This document shows, in pieces, positions 27,835 to 36,928 of a stretch of 64,000 nt of DNA; position 1 is the first letter of the stretch; each line of letters begins with the position of its first letter. The position numbers were made by a program, and so were the translations under genes. The DNA is from Corynebacterium pygosceleis. Its GTDB lineage: Bacteria > Actinomycetota > Actinomycetes > Mycobacteriales > Mycobacteriaceae. Location of the stretch: the NCBI RefSeq assembly GCF_016595275.2, contig NZ_JAENIQ020000002.1, forward strand, positions 1 to 64,000, read 5' to 3'. The notes under the pieces are model-generated. The model was given only the letters and a program-made list of their open reading frames with translations. It was not told the origin of the DNA and made no database searches.

Positions 27835-29238
27835 TCAGAGAATCATCGCGGCGATCCAGCCGGCGGCGAGGAGCGGCAGGTTGTAGTGGATGAAGGTCGG
27901 GATGACGGTGTCGCGGATGTGGTCGTGCTGCCCATCGGCGTTCAGACCCGACGTCGGGCCCAGCGTGGAATCGGAAGCGGGCGAACCTGCGTCACCCAGC
28001 GCACCGGCCGTACCGATGATGGAGATGGTCGCCAGGGGAGAGAAACCCATCGACATGCACAACGGAACGTAGATCGCGGTGATGATCGGCAGAGTGGAGA
28101 ACGAGGACCCGATGCCCATCGTCACCACGAGGCCGACCAGGAGGATCGCGAGGGCGGCCGCCGGTCGATTGCCGGCGAAAACCTCCGCCGCGGAGGCAAC
28201 CAGAGCCGGGATGTCACCGGTCGCCGTCATCACCGCGGCGAATCCCTGGGCGGTGATCATGATGAACCCGATCAGGGCCATCATCCGCATACCCGCGGTG
28301 AAGACGTCATCCGCCTCATTCCACCTGACCGCACCGGTGGCCATGAAGATGGCCAGGCCGACCAGAGCGCCGGTGAGCAGGGGATCCGCGTCGATCTCCA
28401 GTGTGGTCATCACCAACTGAATGGCGAAACACGCGAGGATCGCGATGACGGAGACGGTGATCCTGTAGCGGGAGACGCCGGCCGGCCCGGTCCCGGTGGT
28501 GCCGTCAGCGGTCCCGGACTCCACCGCGAGCGGGACATCACGGTAGTTCCGGGGCCTCCTGTAGGAGATGAACACGGCGATCAGCAGACCGGCGACCATG
28601 CCGAGTGCCGGGATCCACATGGCGCTCATGACGTTGATCCCGGACGTGTCCAGACCCGCCTCGTTGATGTTTCCCATGAGGATCGACTCAAGGTAGATAC
28701 GGCCGAACCCGATGGGGAGGAACATGTAGGTTGTGACGAGACCGAAGGTGAGCACACAGGCCACCAGGCGGCGGTCCATCCGGAGCCCGTTCATCACCCG
28801 GAGCAACGGCGGAATGAGAAGCGGGATGAAGGCGATGTGGACGGGGATCAGGTTCTGGCTCATCACGGCCATGGCGAGGATGCCGGCGATGAGACCGTAC
28901 TCGGTGACCACCGCCGCCCGTTTCCGGGCCGGGGTCAGTTCACCGCCCGGCTCCTCCGCCGTACCGGTACCCGCGATCCTCCTGACCATCCAGTCCGCCA
29001 GCAGTCGCGGCAGGCCCGCGCTCGCGACGGCCATCGCGAACGCGCCCAGCAGGGCGTAGGACAACGCGATCGTCGCGCCACCCCCGAGACCCTCCTGGAA
29101 GGTGACCATGGTGCCGGAGAAACCCAGACCACCGATCAAGCCACCGACAACGGCCCCGATCAACAGTGCGAGTACGACGTGGACCCGGAGTACGGCCAGC
29201 AGGAGAACCAGCAGGACCGCTATCAGTACAGAGTTCAT
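27835..29238 (-). CDS. NhaC/YuiF-like Na+/H+ antiporter family membrane protein
   Basis: This 467-aa integral membrane protein has about 11-12 hydrophobic helices. It matches the Na+/H+ antiporter-type family within the ion transporter superfamily. Helix 1 starts at the N-terminus, and a central DAGSPASDSTLGPT-type loop rich in Ser/Thr/Asp near residue 420 may belong to the transport site. Substrate specificity is not certain; some relatives carry organic acids or amino acids. I chose ATG 29238 over 29262 because a TAGTAT box lies 7 nt upstream on the coding strand (29246-29251). Confidence 0.8.
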   Translation of the reverse strand: MNSVLIAVLLVLLLAVLRVHVVLALLIGAVVGGLIGGLGFSGTMVTFQEGLGGGATIALSYALLGAFAMAVASAGLPRLLADWMVRRIAGTGTAEEPGGELTPARKRAAVVTEYGLIAGILAMAVMSQNLIPVHIAFIPLLIPPLLRVMNGLRMDRRLVACVLTFGLVTTYMFLPIGFGRIYLESILMGNINEAGLDTSGINVMSAMWIPALGMVAGLLIAVFISYRRPRNYRDVPLAVESGTADGTTGTGPAGVSRYRITVSVIAILACFAIQLVMTTLEIDADPLLTGALVGLAIFMATGAVRWNEADDVFTAGMRMMALIGFIMITAQGFAAVMTATGDIPALVASAAEVFAGNRPAAALAILLVGLVVTMGIGSSFSTLPIITAIYVPLCMSMGFSPLATISIIGTAGALGDAGSPASDSTLGPTSGLNADGQHDHIRDTVIPTFIHYNLPLLAAGWIAAMIL

Positions 29239-29349
29239 GGTGACAATACTAAGGTCCCGCATCGGACCGGCTCATCATTGCCCCAGGTTTCTCCTACGGT
29301 TGTCCCGTCCGGGGGTGTTTCCGACGGTCGCCGGGGCGGAGGCGGGCAC

Positions 29350-29395
29350 AGCGTGAGGGCCCGGTGGAGAAAACTCTCCACCGGGCCCTCACGCT
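29350..29395 (-). terminator. Terminator downstream of tRNA-Pro
   Basis: A perfect 21-bp stem (29350-29370 with 29375-29395) with a 4-nt loop lies 4 bp after the CCA end of tRNA-Pro. It also separates the tRNA from the downstream antiporter gene. Confidence 0.85.
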
Positions 29396-29399
29396 GATG

Positions 29400-29476
<77 letters not shown>

Positions 29477-29579
29477 TCGCCTGCCCCGGATCAACCGGAG
29501 CAACTGCCACAGATTACAACAGTGTCGGGCGGTTGCGCCAATCCGCAGGCCATGGCGGAAAAACGGAGGGATCGCCGGA

Positions 29580-29975
29580 TCATGTCGCGTCGACGTAGAC
29601 CCACCGTCCGTCGAGACGTGTGAAGGTGGAGTTCTCCTCCTGGGTGCCCCGTTCCCCGGTCGCGGTGCGGTACACGGCGGTGAACCGGACCCGGCCCGTG
29701 GTGTCGAACGGCCCGCCTCCCGTCGTGTCGTGCACGATCAGGCGGATGAAGCTGATCTCCGGATCGATGCTCAGGTCCACCGGTCTGGTGTCCGGATGCC
29801 AGGACACGTTGAGGTGATCGACGTCACCGACACGGAACGCCGTGTAGCGTGACCGCATGAGAGCCTCCGCGGTCGGGGCCCTCCTGGTGCCGGCCAGGAT
29901 CGGCCCGCAGCATGAGTCGAAGACATCCCCGCTGCCGCAGGGACACCGGGTTTCATCACCGATGGAGTCGTCCAC
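29580..29975 (-). CDS. YchJ-family (UPF0225) protein with SEC-C motif
   Basis: This 131-aa protein has an N-terminal SEC-C zinc-binding motif, CPCGSG with CC ten residues later, followed by an NTF2-like domain with YTAF and W-P residues typical of UPF0225. The family function is unknown; the SEC-C motif binds zinc. The start lies 1 nt after the stop of the upstream hydrolase/OsmC gene, so both are probably cotranscribed. Confidence 0.85.
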   Translation of the reverse strand: MDDSIGDETRCPCGSGDVFDSCCGPILAGTRRAPTAEALMRSRYTAFRVGDVDHLNVSWHPDTRPVDLSIDPEISFIRLIVHDTTGGGPFDTTGRVRFTAVYRTATGERGTQEENSTFTRLDGRWVYVDAT

Positions 29976-29976
29976 G

Positions 29977-31200
29977 TCAGTTGTCCCCGTCGATGAGTGT
30001 CGAGGAGGTGGTGATGATCCGCTCGATCACACTCGAACCCGCGGCGGCGAGGAGCTCCGAGCGCTCGCTCTCGTCGAGGTCGCCGATGAGCTCTATCCGA
30101 CGTCGGAGCACGGTGGCTTCATCGTCGGAACCCACCACCCGAGACACCGTGACACTCACGTCGTCGAGGCCACGGATCCGTGCCTCCTTCGCCGCGATCC
30201 TGATGCTCTGCGAGGTCGCGGACGCGAGGGACGCGATGAGGAGGGCGGTGGGGGAGAGTCCGAGATTCCGGCCGCCGAGAGACCGCTCCCGGTCGGTCGT
30301 GATCGTCTCCCCCTCGATGCGGACCAGGTCGGTGAACTTTCCCGCGGGGATCGAGCGGGCCTCGGCGACCCCCTCCGGCATCACGTCCGTGTCTCCGTCG
30401 CCGGATTCGTCCGCCAGATACGGGTCGACCCAGGTGCGGATGAGGTTCGCCGCACGCTGTGCGACGCCCGGACGGGTGCACAGATGATCAGCCTTGTCGA
30501 GGGCGATGAGTGATTTCGGGTAGCGGGAGAGCTGGAAGATCTTCTGCGCGTTGTCGATGCCGACCGTCTGGTCCGTCGGTGCATGGAGCAGGAGAAGCGG
30601 TCGGCGGAGTCCGCCCAGGTAGACCTCCGGGTTGATCTCGGCGAGATCCTCGAGATAGGAACGGGAGATCGTCAGCTCCCGGCCACCCAGGGTGAGGGTG
30701 ACGGCGCCGTTGGCGTCGACCTCGCTGATCCGGTCCGCGAAGTGGAGCACCGAGTGCGCCGGATCGAAGGGGGCCCCGATCGTCGCGACGGCACGCAGCT
30801 TCGGCATCTGCGCCCCGGCCTTCAGCGCGGCGGCGCCCCCGAGGGAGTGCCCGATGAGCAGCTGCGGTGCGGCGTGGTTCTCCTCCATCCACCGGTAGGC
30901 CGCGACGAGGTCGGCCACGTTCGAGGAGAACGATGTCTCGGCGAAGTCGCCCTCGGACTGCCCCAGCCCGGGAAAGTCGAATCTGAGGCACGCGATGCCC
31001 TGGTCCGCGAGGGTCTTGCAGACCCGGGCCGCGGCCGGTGTGAAGCGCGATCCGGTGAAGCAGTGCGAGAACATCGCCCACGCCACCGGGGCGGAATCGG
31101 GGAGGTCAAGGGTCCCAGCCATCATCTGTCCGGAGCTGCCGGGGAGTTTGACGCTGACGGAGTGCACGGAATTCTCACTCACTTTCGGTTCAAGGTTCAT
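29977..31200 (-). CDS. Alpha/beta hydrolase fused to an OsmC-like domain lacking its cysteines
   Basis: This 407-aa protein has an alpha/beta-hydrolase half (about residues 15-265) with nucleophile elbow GHSLGGAA, Asp in HAPTDQTVG and His in DKADHLC. The C-terminal OsmC fold starts at about residue 270. Fused proteins of this layout exist in many bacteria. In OsmC enzymes two Cys reduce hydroperoxides. Here the first falls in IASLASATSQ (Cys to Ala) and the second in AAGSSVIER (Cys to Ser), so peroxidase activity is unlikely. The hydrolase half looks catalytically complete. The substrate is unknown. Confidence 0.88.
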   Translation of the reverse strand: MNLEPKVSENSVHSVSVKLPGSSGQMMAGTLDLPDSAPVAWAMFSHCFTGSRFTPAAARVCKTLADQGIACLRFDFPGLGQSEGDFAETSFSSNVADLVAAYRWMEENHAAPQLLIGHSLGGAAALKAGAQMPKLRAVATIGAPFDPAHSVLHFADRISEVDANGAVTLTLGGRELTISRSYLEDLAEINPEVYLGGLRRPLLLLHAPTDQTVGIDNAQKIFQLSRYPKSLIALDKADHLCTRPGVAQRAANLIRTWVDPYLADESGDGDTDVMPEGVAEARSIPAGKFTDLVRIEGETITTDRERSLGGRNLGLSPTALLIASLASATSQSIRIAAKEARIRGLDDVSVTVSRVVGSDDEATVLRRRIELIGDLDESERSELLAAAGSSVIERIITTSSTLIDGDN

Positions 31201-31427
31201 GGTGGGGCGATCACGGTCTCCCGTCTCAGCCCGTCGTCACGGCCACTCTAGGCCAGCATCCGCCCGGACGCCGGGAGAGACCACGGACGCACCGGGAGGA
31301 CCGTGGTGCCACGGGAGGCCGGGTCTTGGTTAAGGTCGTTGTAGCTACAGATATGTCAGACCACCGGGGAGCGTGGTGCCGCGGACACGGTGCACCCTCC
31401 CCATCGACGAGTCAAAGGAAGTCCCAC

Positions 31428-33722
31428 GTGGCCGGATTCAACTGGTTCTGGAAGGCGATGGGCGGTCAGCAGAGCCGCAATCAGAAGCGGAGCCGTGCGA
31501 TCGTCGACAAGGCGAGTGAGATCAACCGTGAGCTGGAGGGGCTCGATGACGCTCAACTCGCGGCACGGGCCAGGGAACTCACCGCGGGTGGTGCGGTCCA
31601 CGACCCGGCGGCGCTGCTGGCCGTCCTGGGTGTCGCGGCGGGTCGGACACTCGGACTGACCCCGTTCGCGGTGCAGTCACAGGCGACACTGCGACTCATC
31701 GAGGGGGATGTCGTCCACATGGCGACAGGCGAGGGGAAGACCCTCGTCGGTGCGATGGCCGCCACCGGATTCGCACTGACCGGCAGGACCGTCCACTGCA
31801 TCACGGTCAACGACTATCTGGCCAGGCGCGACGCCGAGTGGATGGCGCCGCTGGTCGAGTTCTTCGGGCTGACGGTGGGGGCCGTCACAGAGAAACTGAC
31901 ACCGGTGGAGCGCCGCGACATCTACTCCCGCGACATCGTCTACGGGCCCGTCAACGAGATCGGTTTCGACGTTCTCCGCGACCAGTTGATCACCGACCGT
32001 TCGCAGGCCGTGCAACGCGGTGCGGATGTGGCGATCATCGACGAGGCCGATTCCGTTCTCGTCGACGAGGCTCTCGTCCCGCTCGTGCTGGCGGGAAACG
32101 AACCCGGGCGTGCGCCGCGCGGGCAGATCACCGAGATCGTCCGGTCCCTCGATCCGGAGACCGACTACAGTCCCGACGACGAACGCCGCAACGTCTTCCT
32201 GACGGACGAGGGGGCGTCGAAGGTCGAGCGTGCACTCGGTATCCCGTCGCTGTACGACGACGACCACGTCGGAACCACTCTGGTGCAGGTCAATCTCGCG
32301 CTTCACGCCCGCGAACTGCTGATCCGGGACGTCCACTACATCGTCCGGGACGGGAAGGTCGCGCTGATCGACGCGTCGCGAGGTCGTGTCGCGGACCTCC
32401 AGCGGTGGCCCGACGGGATCCAGGCCGCCGTGGAGGCGAAGGAGGGACTCGCGGTGACCGAGGGGGGCCGGATCCTCGACACGATCACCCTCCAGGCGCT
32501 GATGGGTCGGTATCCCACGGTCTGCGGCATGACCGGTACCGCCGTCGAGGCCACGGACCAGCTGCGGCAGTTCTACGATCTGCGCGTGTCCGTCATCGAA
32601 CGGAACCGGGAACTGAAGCGTTTCGATCAGGCGGACCGGGTGTTCGCGACGCTCGCGGAGAAGAACGCCGCGATTGTCGATGAGATCCGGGCGATCCACG
32701 CGACCGGGCAGCCGGTGCTCGTCGGCACCCAGGATGTGGCGGAGTCGGAGGAACTCGCGGAACGGCTCCGTGAGTACGACATCGAGGTCTCGGTCCTGAA
32801 CGCCAAGAACGATGCGGAGGAGGCGAGGATCATCGCCGAGGCCGGTGATCTGGGCCGGGTGACCGTGTCGACGCAGATGGCGGGCCGGGGCACCGACATC
32901 CGGCTCGGAGGTGCCGATGAAGCCGACCGGGACCGGGTGGTCGAGCTCGGGGGTCTCGCGGTGATCGGCACCTCGAGACACCGGACGTCACGTCTGGACA
33001 ATCAGCTGCGTGGTCGGGGCGGCCGACAGGGTGACCCGGGATTCAGTCTCTTCTTCGTCTCCCTGGAGGACGATGTCGTCACGGCCGGTGGTGCCGGTGA
33101 GGAGGTCACCGTCACCCCGGGTCCCGGCGGCGAGATCGACTCGAAGCGGGTCCGGGACTTCATCGAACACTGTCAACGGGTGACGGAGGGGCAGTTGCTG
33201 GAGATCCACTCGCAGACGTGGAAGTACAACAAGTTGATCGCGGATCAGCGGGAGATCATCGACGGTCGCCGCGCCGAGATACTCGACACCTCCGCGGCAT
33301 GGGAGTCCCTGTCCCAACGGGCCCCGGAGCGTGCGGCGGAGCTCACCGCGAGGCTGCCACGGGAGGTCCTGGACACCGCGGCCCGCGAGATCATGCTCTA
33401 TCACCTGGACAACGCCTGGTCGGACCACCTCGCACTGCTCGATGACGTCCGGGAGTCCATCCACCTGCGGGCGATCGCCCGGGAGACACCGCTCGACGAG
33501 TTCCACCGGATCGCGGTGGGGGAGTTCAGGGAACTGGCGCAGAAGGCGATGGCCGATTCCGTGGAGACGTTCCGGCGGATACGGATCGACGGTGATGGTG
33601 CACACCTGGACGATCAGGGACTCGCGCGACCTTCCGCGACATGGACCTACATGGTCAACGACAATCCGCTGTCGGGTTCGGGGAACTCCGTCATCGGTTC
33701 GATCACGTCGATGTTCCGGTGA
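31428..33722 (+). CDS. secA2: Accessory Sec translocase ATPase SecA2
   Basis: This 764-aa protein is shorter than housekeeping SecA and lacks its C-terminal zinc-binding tail. Motifs include MATGEGKT (Walker A) near residue 103, DEADS (Walker B) near residue 205 and MAGRGTDI with the GRGGRQGD helicase motif further on. SecA2 exports a subset of proteins in corynebacteria and mycobacteria. I chose GTG 31428 (AAAGGAAG upstream) rather than the longer frame from 31326, because homologues begin with a similar short basic N-terminus. It precedes odhI, as in other corynebacteria. Confidence 0.93.
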   Translation: MAGFNWFWKAMGGQQSRNQKRSRAIVDKASEINRELEGLDDAQLAARARELTAGGAVHDPAALLAVLGVAAGRTLGLTPFAVQSQATLRLIEGDVVHMATGEGKTLVGAMAATGFALTGRTVHCITVNDYLARRDAEWMAPLVEFFGLTVGAVTEKLTPVERRDIYSRDIVYGPVNEIGFDVLRDQLITDRSQAVQRGADVAIIDEADSVLVDEALVPLVLAGNEPGRAPRGQITEIVRSLDPETDYSPDDERRNVFLTDEGASKVERALGIPSLYDDDHVGTTLVQVNLALHARELLIRDVHYIVRDGKVALIDASRGRVADLQRWPDGIQAAVEAKEGLAVTEGGRILDTITLQALMGRYPTVCGMTGTAVEATDQLRQFYDLRVSVIERNRELKRFDQADRVFATLAEKNAAIVDEIRAIHATGQPVLVGTQDVAESEELAERLREYDIEVSVLNAKNDAEEARIIAEAGDLGRVTVSTQMAGRGTDIRLGGADEADRDRVVELGGLAVIGTSRHRTSRLDNQLRGRGGRQGDPGFSLFFVSLEDDVVTAGGAGEEVTVTPGPGGEIDSKRVRDFIEHCQRVTEGQLLEIHSQTWKYNKLIADQREIIDGRRAEILDTSAAWESLSQRAPERAAELTARLPREVLDTAAREIMLYHLDNAWSDHLALLDDVRESIHLRAIARETPLDEFHRIAVGEFRELAQKAMADSVETFRRIRIDGDGAHLDDQGLARPSATWTYMVNDNPLSGSGNSVIGSITSMFR

Positions 33723-33955
33723 CCGCCGCCGGGTGTCGTCCCGTCCGGGGCGCAAGCTGTTTTCTGACGTCAGGTGATGCGTCCCGGGCAGGTCAGGGTT
33801 CCACCCCCGTGCAGCAGGTCGCCTGATATCCGCACCCCAGAGGGGGTTCGGCTCCGCCCCGGCACGGCCTGCGGCGCGGCAGGGGGCCGGTAACCGCTAT
33901 GATGTTGAGACAACGCTAGATTTTTGTGATTTATCGTCGATCCGGAGGGTTTTAC

Positions 33956-34402
33956 ATGAGCGACAACACCGGCTTTTCCGAGGCACAGGCCGAAACCACC
34001 TCGGTATTCCGCGCTGACCTGCTCAAAGAGATGGAGTCCGGCGCAACGTCCGGAGCTCCCGCAAACACCACCGGGACGACCGGGACGGAGAATCTTCCCG
34101 CGGGTGCGGCGCTCCTCGTGGTCAAGCGCGGCCCGAATGCGGGGTCACGTTTTCTGTTGGATCAGCCCACGACGACGGTCGGTCGGCACCCGGAGAGCGA
34201 CATCTTCCTCGATGATGTGACCGTCTCGAGGCGTCACGCCGAGTTCCGCGTCTCGGACGACCAGTTCGAGGTCGTCGACGTCGGAAGCCTGAACGGTACG
34301 TACGTCAACCGGGAACCGAAGAACTCCGAGGTCCTCTCCAGCGGTGATGAGGTGCAGATCGGCAAATTCCGGCTCGTCTTTCTGGCCGGCCCGAAGAAGT
34401 AG
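33956..34402 (+). CDS. odhI: FHA-domain inhibitor of oxoglutarate dehydrogenase OdhI
   Basis: This 148-aa protein is nearly superimposable on C. glutamicum OdhI. In its unphosphorylated form OdhI binds and inhibits the E1 subunit (OdhA) of oxoglutarate dehydrogenase, which controls flux into the TCA cycle or glutamate. The PknG-target pair is at Thr14/Thr15 (ETTSVFRADLL). The FHA domain (about residues 55-140) has GRHPESD, SRRHAEF and NGTYVNR. ATG 33956 has GGAGGG upstream, and TATGAT at 33900-33905 is a likely -10 box. Confidence 0.97.
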   Translation: MSDNTGFSEAQAETTSVFRADLLKEMESGATSGAPANTTGTTGTENLPAGAALLVVKRGPNAGSRFLLDQPTTTVGRHPESDIFLDDVTVSRRHAEFRVSDDQFEVVDVGSLNGTYVNREPKNSEVLSSGDEVQIGKFRLVFLAGPKK

Positions 34403-34410
34403 TTCCACAG

Positions 34411-34436
34411 GCCGGCGGATCCCCGATTCCGCCGGC
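34411..34436 (+). terminator. Hairpin after odhI
   Basis: A 9-bp perfect stem (GCCGGCGGA with TCCGCCGGC) and an 8-nt loop start 9 nt after the odhI stop. No T-run follows, so it may terminate, attenuate or stabilise the message. Confidence 0.5.
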
Positions 34437-34489
34437 AGCCGCGTGGGGAGACACCCCCGTTTTCCATCCGTATAGCCCTGACGATCCGA

Positions 34490-35254
34490 GTGGACACGCA
34501 CGTGACAGCCTTAAGAAGAACCGCGGGGGACGACGCAGCCCCGGCAGCGCGGGCCCGAACCCCGAAATCCGCCAAGACCATGTCCATCGGCGTGGTCCTG
34601 GACCGGTTGCGCGCGGAGTTTCCCGATGTGACCGTGTCGAAGATCCGGTTCCTCGAGTCGGAGGGGCTGATCACCCCGCAGCGTACGGCCTCCGGCTACC
34701 GGCGTTTCACGGAGAGCGATGTGGAACGGCTGCGGTACATTCTCGTCACCCAGCGGGACAACTATCTGCCCCTGAAGGTGATCCGGGAACAACTCGAGGC
34801 GATGGATTCGGGGGCCGTCACCGCCATCCTGACCTCCGCTGAGGCGGCTCCGCTGATCAGCCCGGAAAACTTTCGCGCCCCGGTGCTCACCCGTCTCACG
34901 GCCTCCGATGTGGCGGCGCAGGCGGGAGTCGAGGAGGCGTTCGTCGCGGATCTCGCCGACGGAGGGATCATCCGTACGGATGAGTCGGGTTTCTTCACCG
35001 CCGATGACGTCCGGATCGTGCACACCGCGAGCGCACTCGGTGAGTTCGGTTTCGACATCCGGCACCTGAAGAGTCTCCGGACGACGGCGAACCGTCAGGC
35101 GGGTCTCATCGGTCAGGTCGCGGCACCGGTGGCGAAGTCCAAGGGGGAGGGGGCGCGACAGCGCGCCGAGGAACTGTCCCAGCAGATGACGGCACTGGTC
35201 GTTTCGTTGCACGCCTCGCTCGTCAAGAACGCACTCCGCGACGAACTCGGCTGA
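34490..35254 (+). CDS. ftsR: MerR-type regulator FtsR
   Basis: This 254-aa protein has a MerR helix-turn-helix (about residues 30-100, with KIRFLESEGLITPQR and GYRRF) and a helical C-terminus. The gene next to odhI in C. glutamicum is FtsR, an activator of ftsZ. The synteny here (odhI-ftsR-DUF151-MerR) supports the same identity. The start is probably GTG 34490, with GTG 34502 as an alternative. TATAGC at 34471-34476 may be the -10 box. Confidence 0.88.
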   Translation: MDTHVTALRRTAGDDAAPAARARTPKSAKTMSIGVVLDRLRAEFPDVTVSKIRFLESEGLITPQRTASGYRRFTESDVERLRYILVTQRDNYLPLKVIREQLEAMDSGAVTAILTSAEAAPLISPENFRAPVLTRLTASDVAAQAGVEEAFVADLADGGIIRTDESGFFTADDVRIVHTASALGEFGFDIRHLKSLRTTANRQAGLIGQVAAPVAKSKGEGARQRAEELSQQMTALVVSLHASLVKNALRDELG

Positions 35255-35334
35255 GGAACCCCGCCTCCGTCGGAATTCGCCGGATTTCCCGGGGAGTACA
35301 AAGAGACCCCGTCCAGTCGTAGAAAGGCACATGG

Positions 35335-36108
35335 GTGGACCCGATGAACGAGGATGAACCGGTGGAGGTCACGTACCGCGGCGTCTACGCCGCCGGTCCG
35401 GAGGGTTTCACGTGCATGGTGCTGGACTGGCCGGGGACCGGACGTGTCCTGCCCGTCTGGATCGACACGGTGCAGGCGGACAAGTTGAACGAGCTCACCG
35501 AGGGGACGGGGCAACGTCGACCGGGGGCGCATGAGGTGATCGAGTCCCTGCTCACCGGTTTCTGCGGTGCGGAACCCTCCGTCCACATCAGCAGCTGTTG
35601 GCGGGGTGTCTTCAACGCCGAGATCCACACCGGGCTGGATGATCCGGACTCCGAGTACGCGATGATCGACGTACGGGCCTCGGACGGTGTTCTGCTGGCA
35701 CGGACCGCGAACTACCCGATCCACGTCAACCGTTCCGTTCTGGTCGCACAGTCGGTGTATCTGGGTGAGGCGCCGGTGGAGTCGCTGTTCGACGGTTCAC
35801 TCGATGCCGCGGTCTCGCCGGGGGCGGACATGCGGGTCGGGGAGGTCCTGTCGGCGTCCGGCGACGCCGAGGCCGATGCGGACTTCGAACAGCTCATGCA
35901 GTCACTCGGTGTGTCCGAGGCCGACCTTCTGGGTTCCACCGGAGACCACGGTGGGGAACGGGCCACTGCCGTCGGGGGTGACGACGGGGGTGATGTCGCC
36001 GATGTCGAAGGTGAAGCCGATCCGGAGAGGGGCGGACGTGGGAATGACAACGATGTGACTGGTGATCGCGGTGTTACTGATGTGAATGATGGGGACAGTG
36101 AAGTCTGA
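35335..36108 (+). CDS. Bifunctional nuclease-family protein (DUF151) with acidic tail
   Basis: This 257-aa protein has an N-terminal DUF151 domain (about residues 1-140, with IDTVQADKL- and RASDGVLLA-type blocks) found in plant and bacterial bifunctional nucleases. The last 90 residues are Asp/Gly/Glu-rich and probably disordered. The GTG at 35335 has AAAGG 8 nt upstream, and ATG 35344 is the alternative. It lies between two MerR regulators, as in C. glutamicum. Nuclease activity is a family label and is not visible from motifs. Confidence 0.85.
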   Translation: MDPMNEDEPVEVTYRGVYAAGPEGFTCMVLDWPGTGRVLPVWIDTVQADKLNELTEGTGQRRPGAHEVIESLLTGFCGAEPSVHISSCWRGVFNAEIHTGLDDPDSEYAMIDVRASDGVLLARTANYPIHVNRSVLVAQSVYLGEAPVESLFDGSLDAAVSPGADMRVGEVLSASGDAEADADFEQLMQSLGVSEADLLGSTGDHGGERATAVGGDDGGDVADVEGEADPERGGRGNDNDVTGDRGVTDVNDGDSEV

Positions 36109-36218
36109 ATCTAAAGTTGAGGTTTAAGTTTCGGGCGTGTCGTCCCGGGACTCCTTGACGTTGAACTAGTCTTACCGAAGAATGAGCTGAAGAAGGCTAG
36201 ATCACACAGGAGAGATTC

Positions 36219-36764
36219 ATGACCGACACCACCCGCCCCGTCCAGGAGTCACTGTTTGACCTGGGCCCCGATGAGGAGGTCGGGTACCGTGTGCCCACCG
36301 CCTGTCAGGTCGCGAACATCACGTACCGTCAGCTCGATTACTGGGCCCGCACCAAGCTGGTGGTGCCGTCGATCCGTTCCGCCCGGGGATCGGGGTCGCA
36401 GCGCCTCTACTCCTTCAAGGACATCCTCGTCCTGAAGATCGTCAAGGGTCTCCTCGACACCGGTATCTCCCTCCAGAACATCCGGCAGGCGGTGGAGAAG
36501 CTCCGTGACCTCGGTGTCGAGGATCTGGCCACGATCACCCTCGTGTCCGACGGCACCACCGTCTACGAGTGCCGCTCCAATGAGGAGGTCATCGACCTCC
36601 TCGGTGGTGGCCAGGGCGTGTTCGGTATCGCCGTTCCCGGGATCATGAAGGAACTCACCGGCACGATCTCGGCGTTCCCGCACGAGCGCATCGACGATGA
36701 CAGCGCGACCATCGTGGGTGAGGATGAACTCGCCGCACGTCGTCGCCGTCGGAACGTCTCCTGA
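36219..36764 (+). CDS. MerR-family transcriptional regulator
   Basis: This 181-aa protein has an N-terminal MerR DNA-binding domain (about residues 25-95: ITYRQLDYWARTKLVVPS, then RLYSFKDILVLKIVK) and a C-terminal helix region with a basic end. It has no metal-binding Cys cluster. Its place after ftsR and the DUF151 gene is conserved in corynebacteria. ATG 36219 has AGGAGA upstream. A strong terminator follows. The regulon is unknown. Confidence 0.9.
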   Translation: MTDTTRPVQESLFDLGPDEEVGYRVPTACQVANITYRQLDYWARTKLVVPSIRSARGSGSQRLYSFKDILVLKIVKGLLDTGISLQNIRQAVEKLRDLGVEDLATITLVSDGTTVYECRSNEEVIDLLGGGQGVFGIAVPGIMKELTGTISAFPHERIDDDSATIVGEDELAARRRRRNVS

Positions 36765-36778
36765 CCCATCCTGCACCG

Positions 36779-36832
36779 CAACACGAAACCCGCCCCGTCA
36801 ACGATCTCTCCTCCGGGGCGGGTTTCGTGTTG
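36779..36832. terminator. Strong terminator after the merR gene
   Basis: A perfect 19-bp inverted repeat (36779-36797 with 36814-36832) encloses a 16-nt loop. It ends the plus-strand odhI-merR block, and its T-rich strands would also suit transcripts from the minus-strand VWA gene. Confidence 0.85.
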
Positions 36833-36928
36833 TCGATGTTAGGCCCACCGACGTGGGCGGGACGGGATTCCCTGCGACCGGTCGCCGTGTCCGATGTGAT
36901 CATCCGCTCCGGCCGGTAGGGAACGACC

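Noticed and set aside
27709..29397. 562-aa plus-strand frame opposite the antiporter gene
   Set aside because: Its composition is Gly/Asp/Arg/His low-complexity without domains, and the opposite strand encodes a clear membrane protein. It is a GC-rich antisense shadow.
33833..33850. ACCCC-AGA-GGGGT hairpin after secA2 as a terminator
   Set aside because: The stem is only 5 bp with a 3-nt loop and no T-run, so it is too weak to call.
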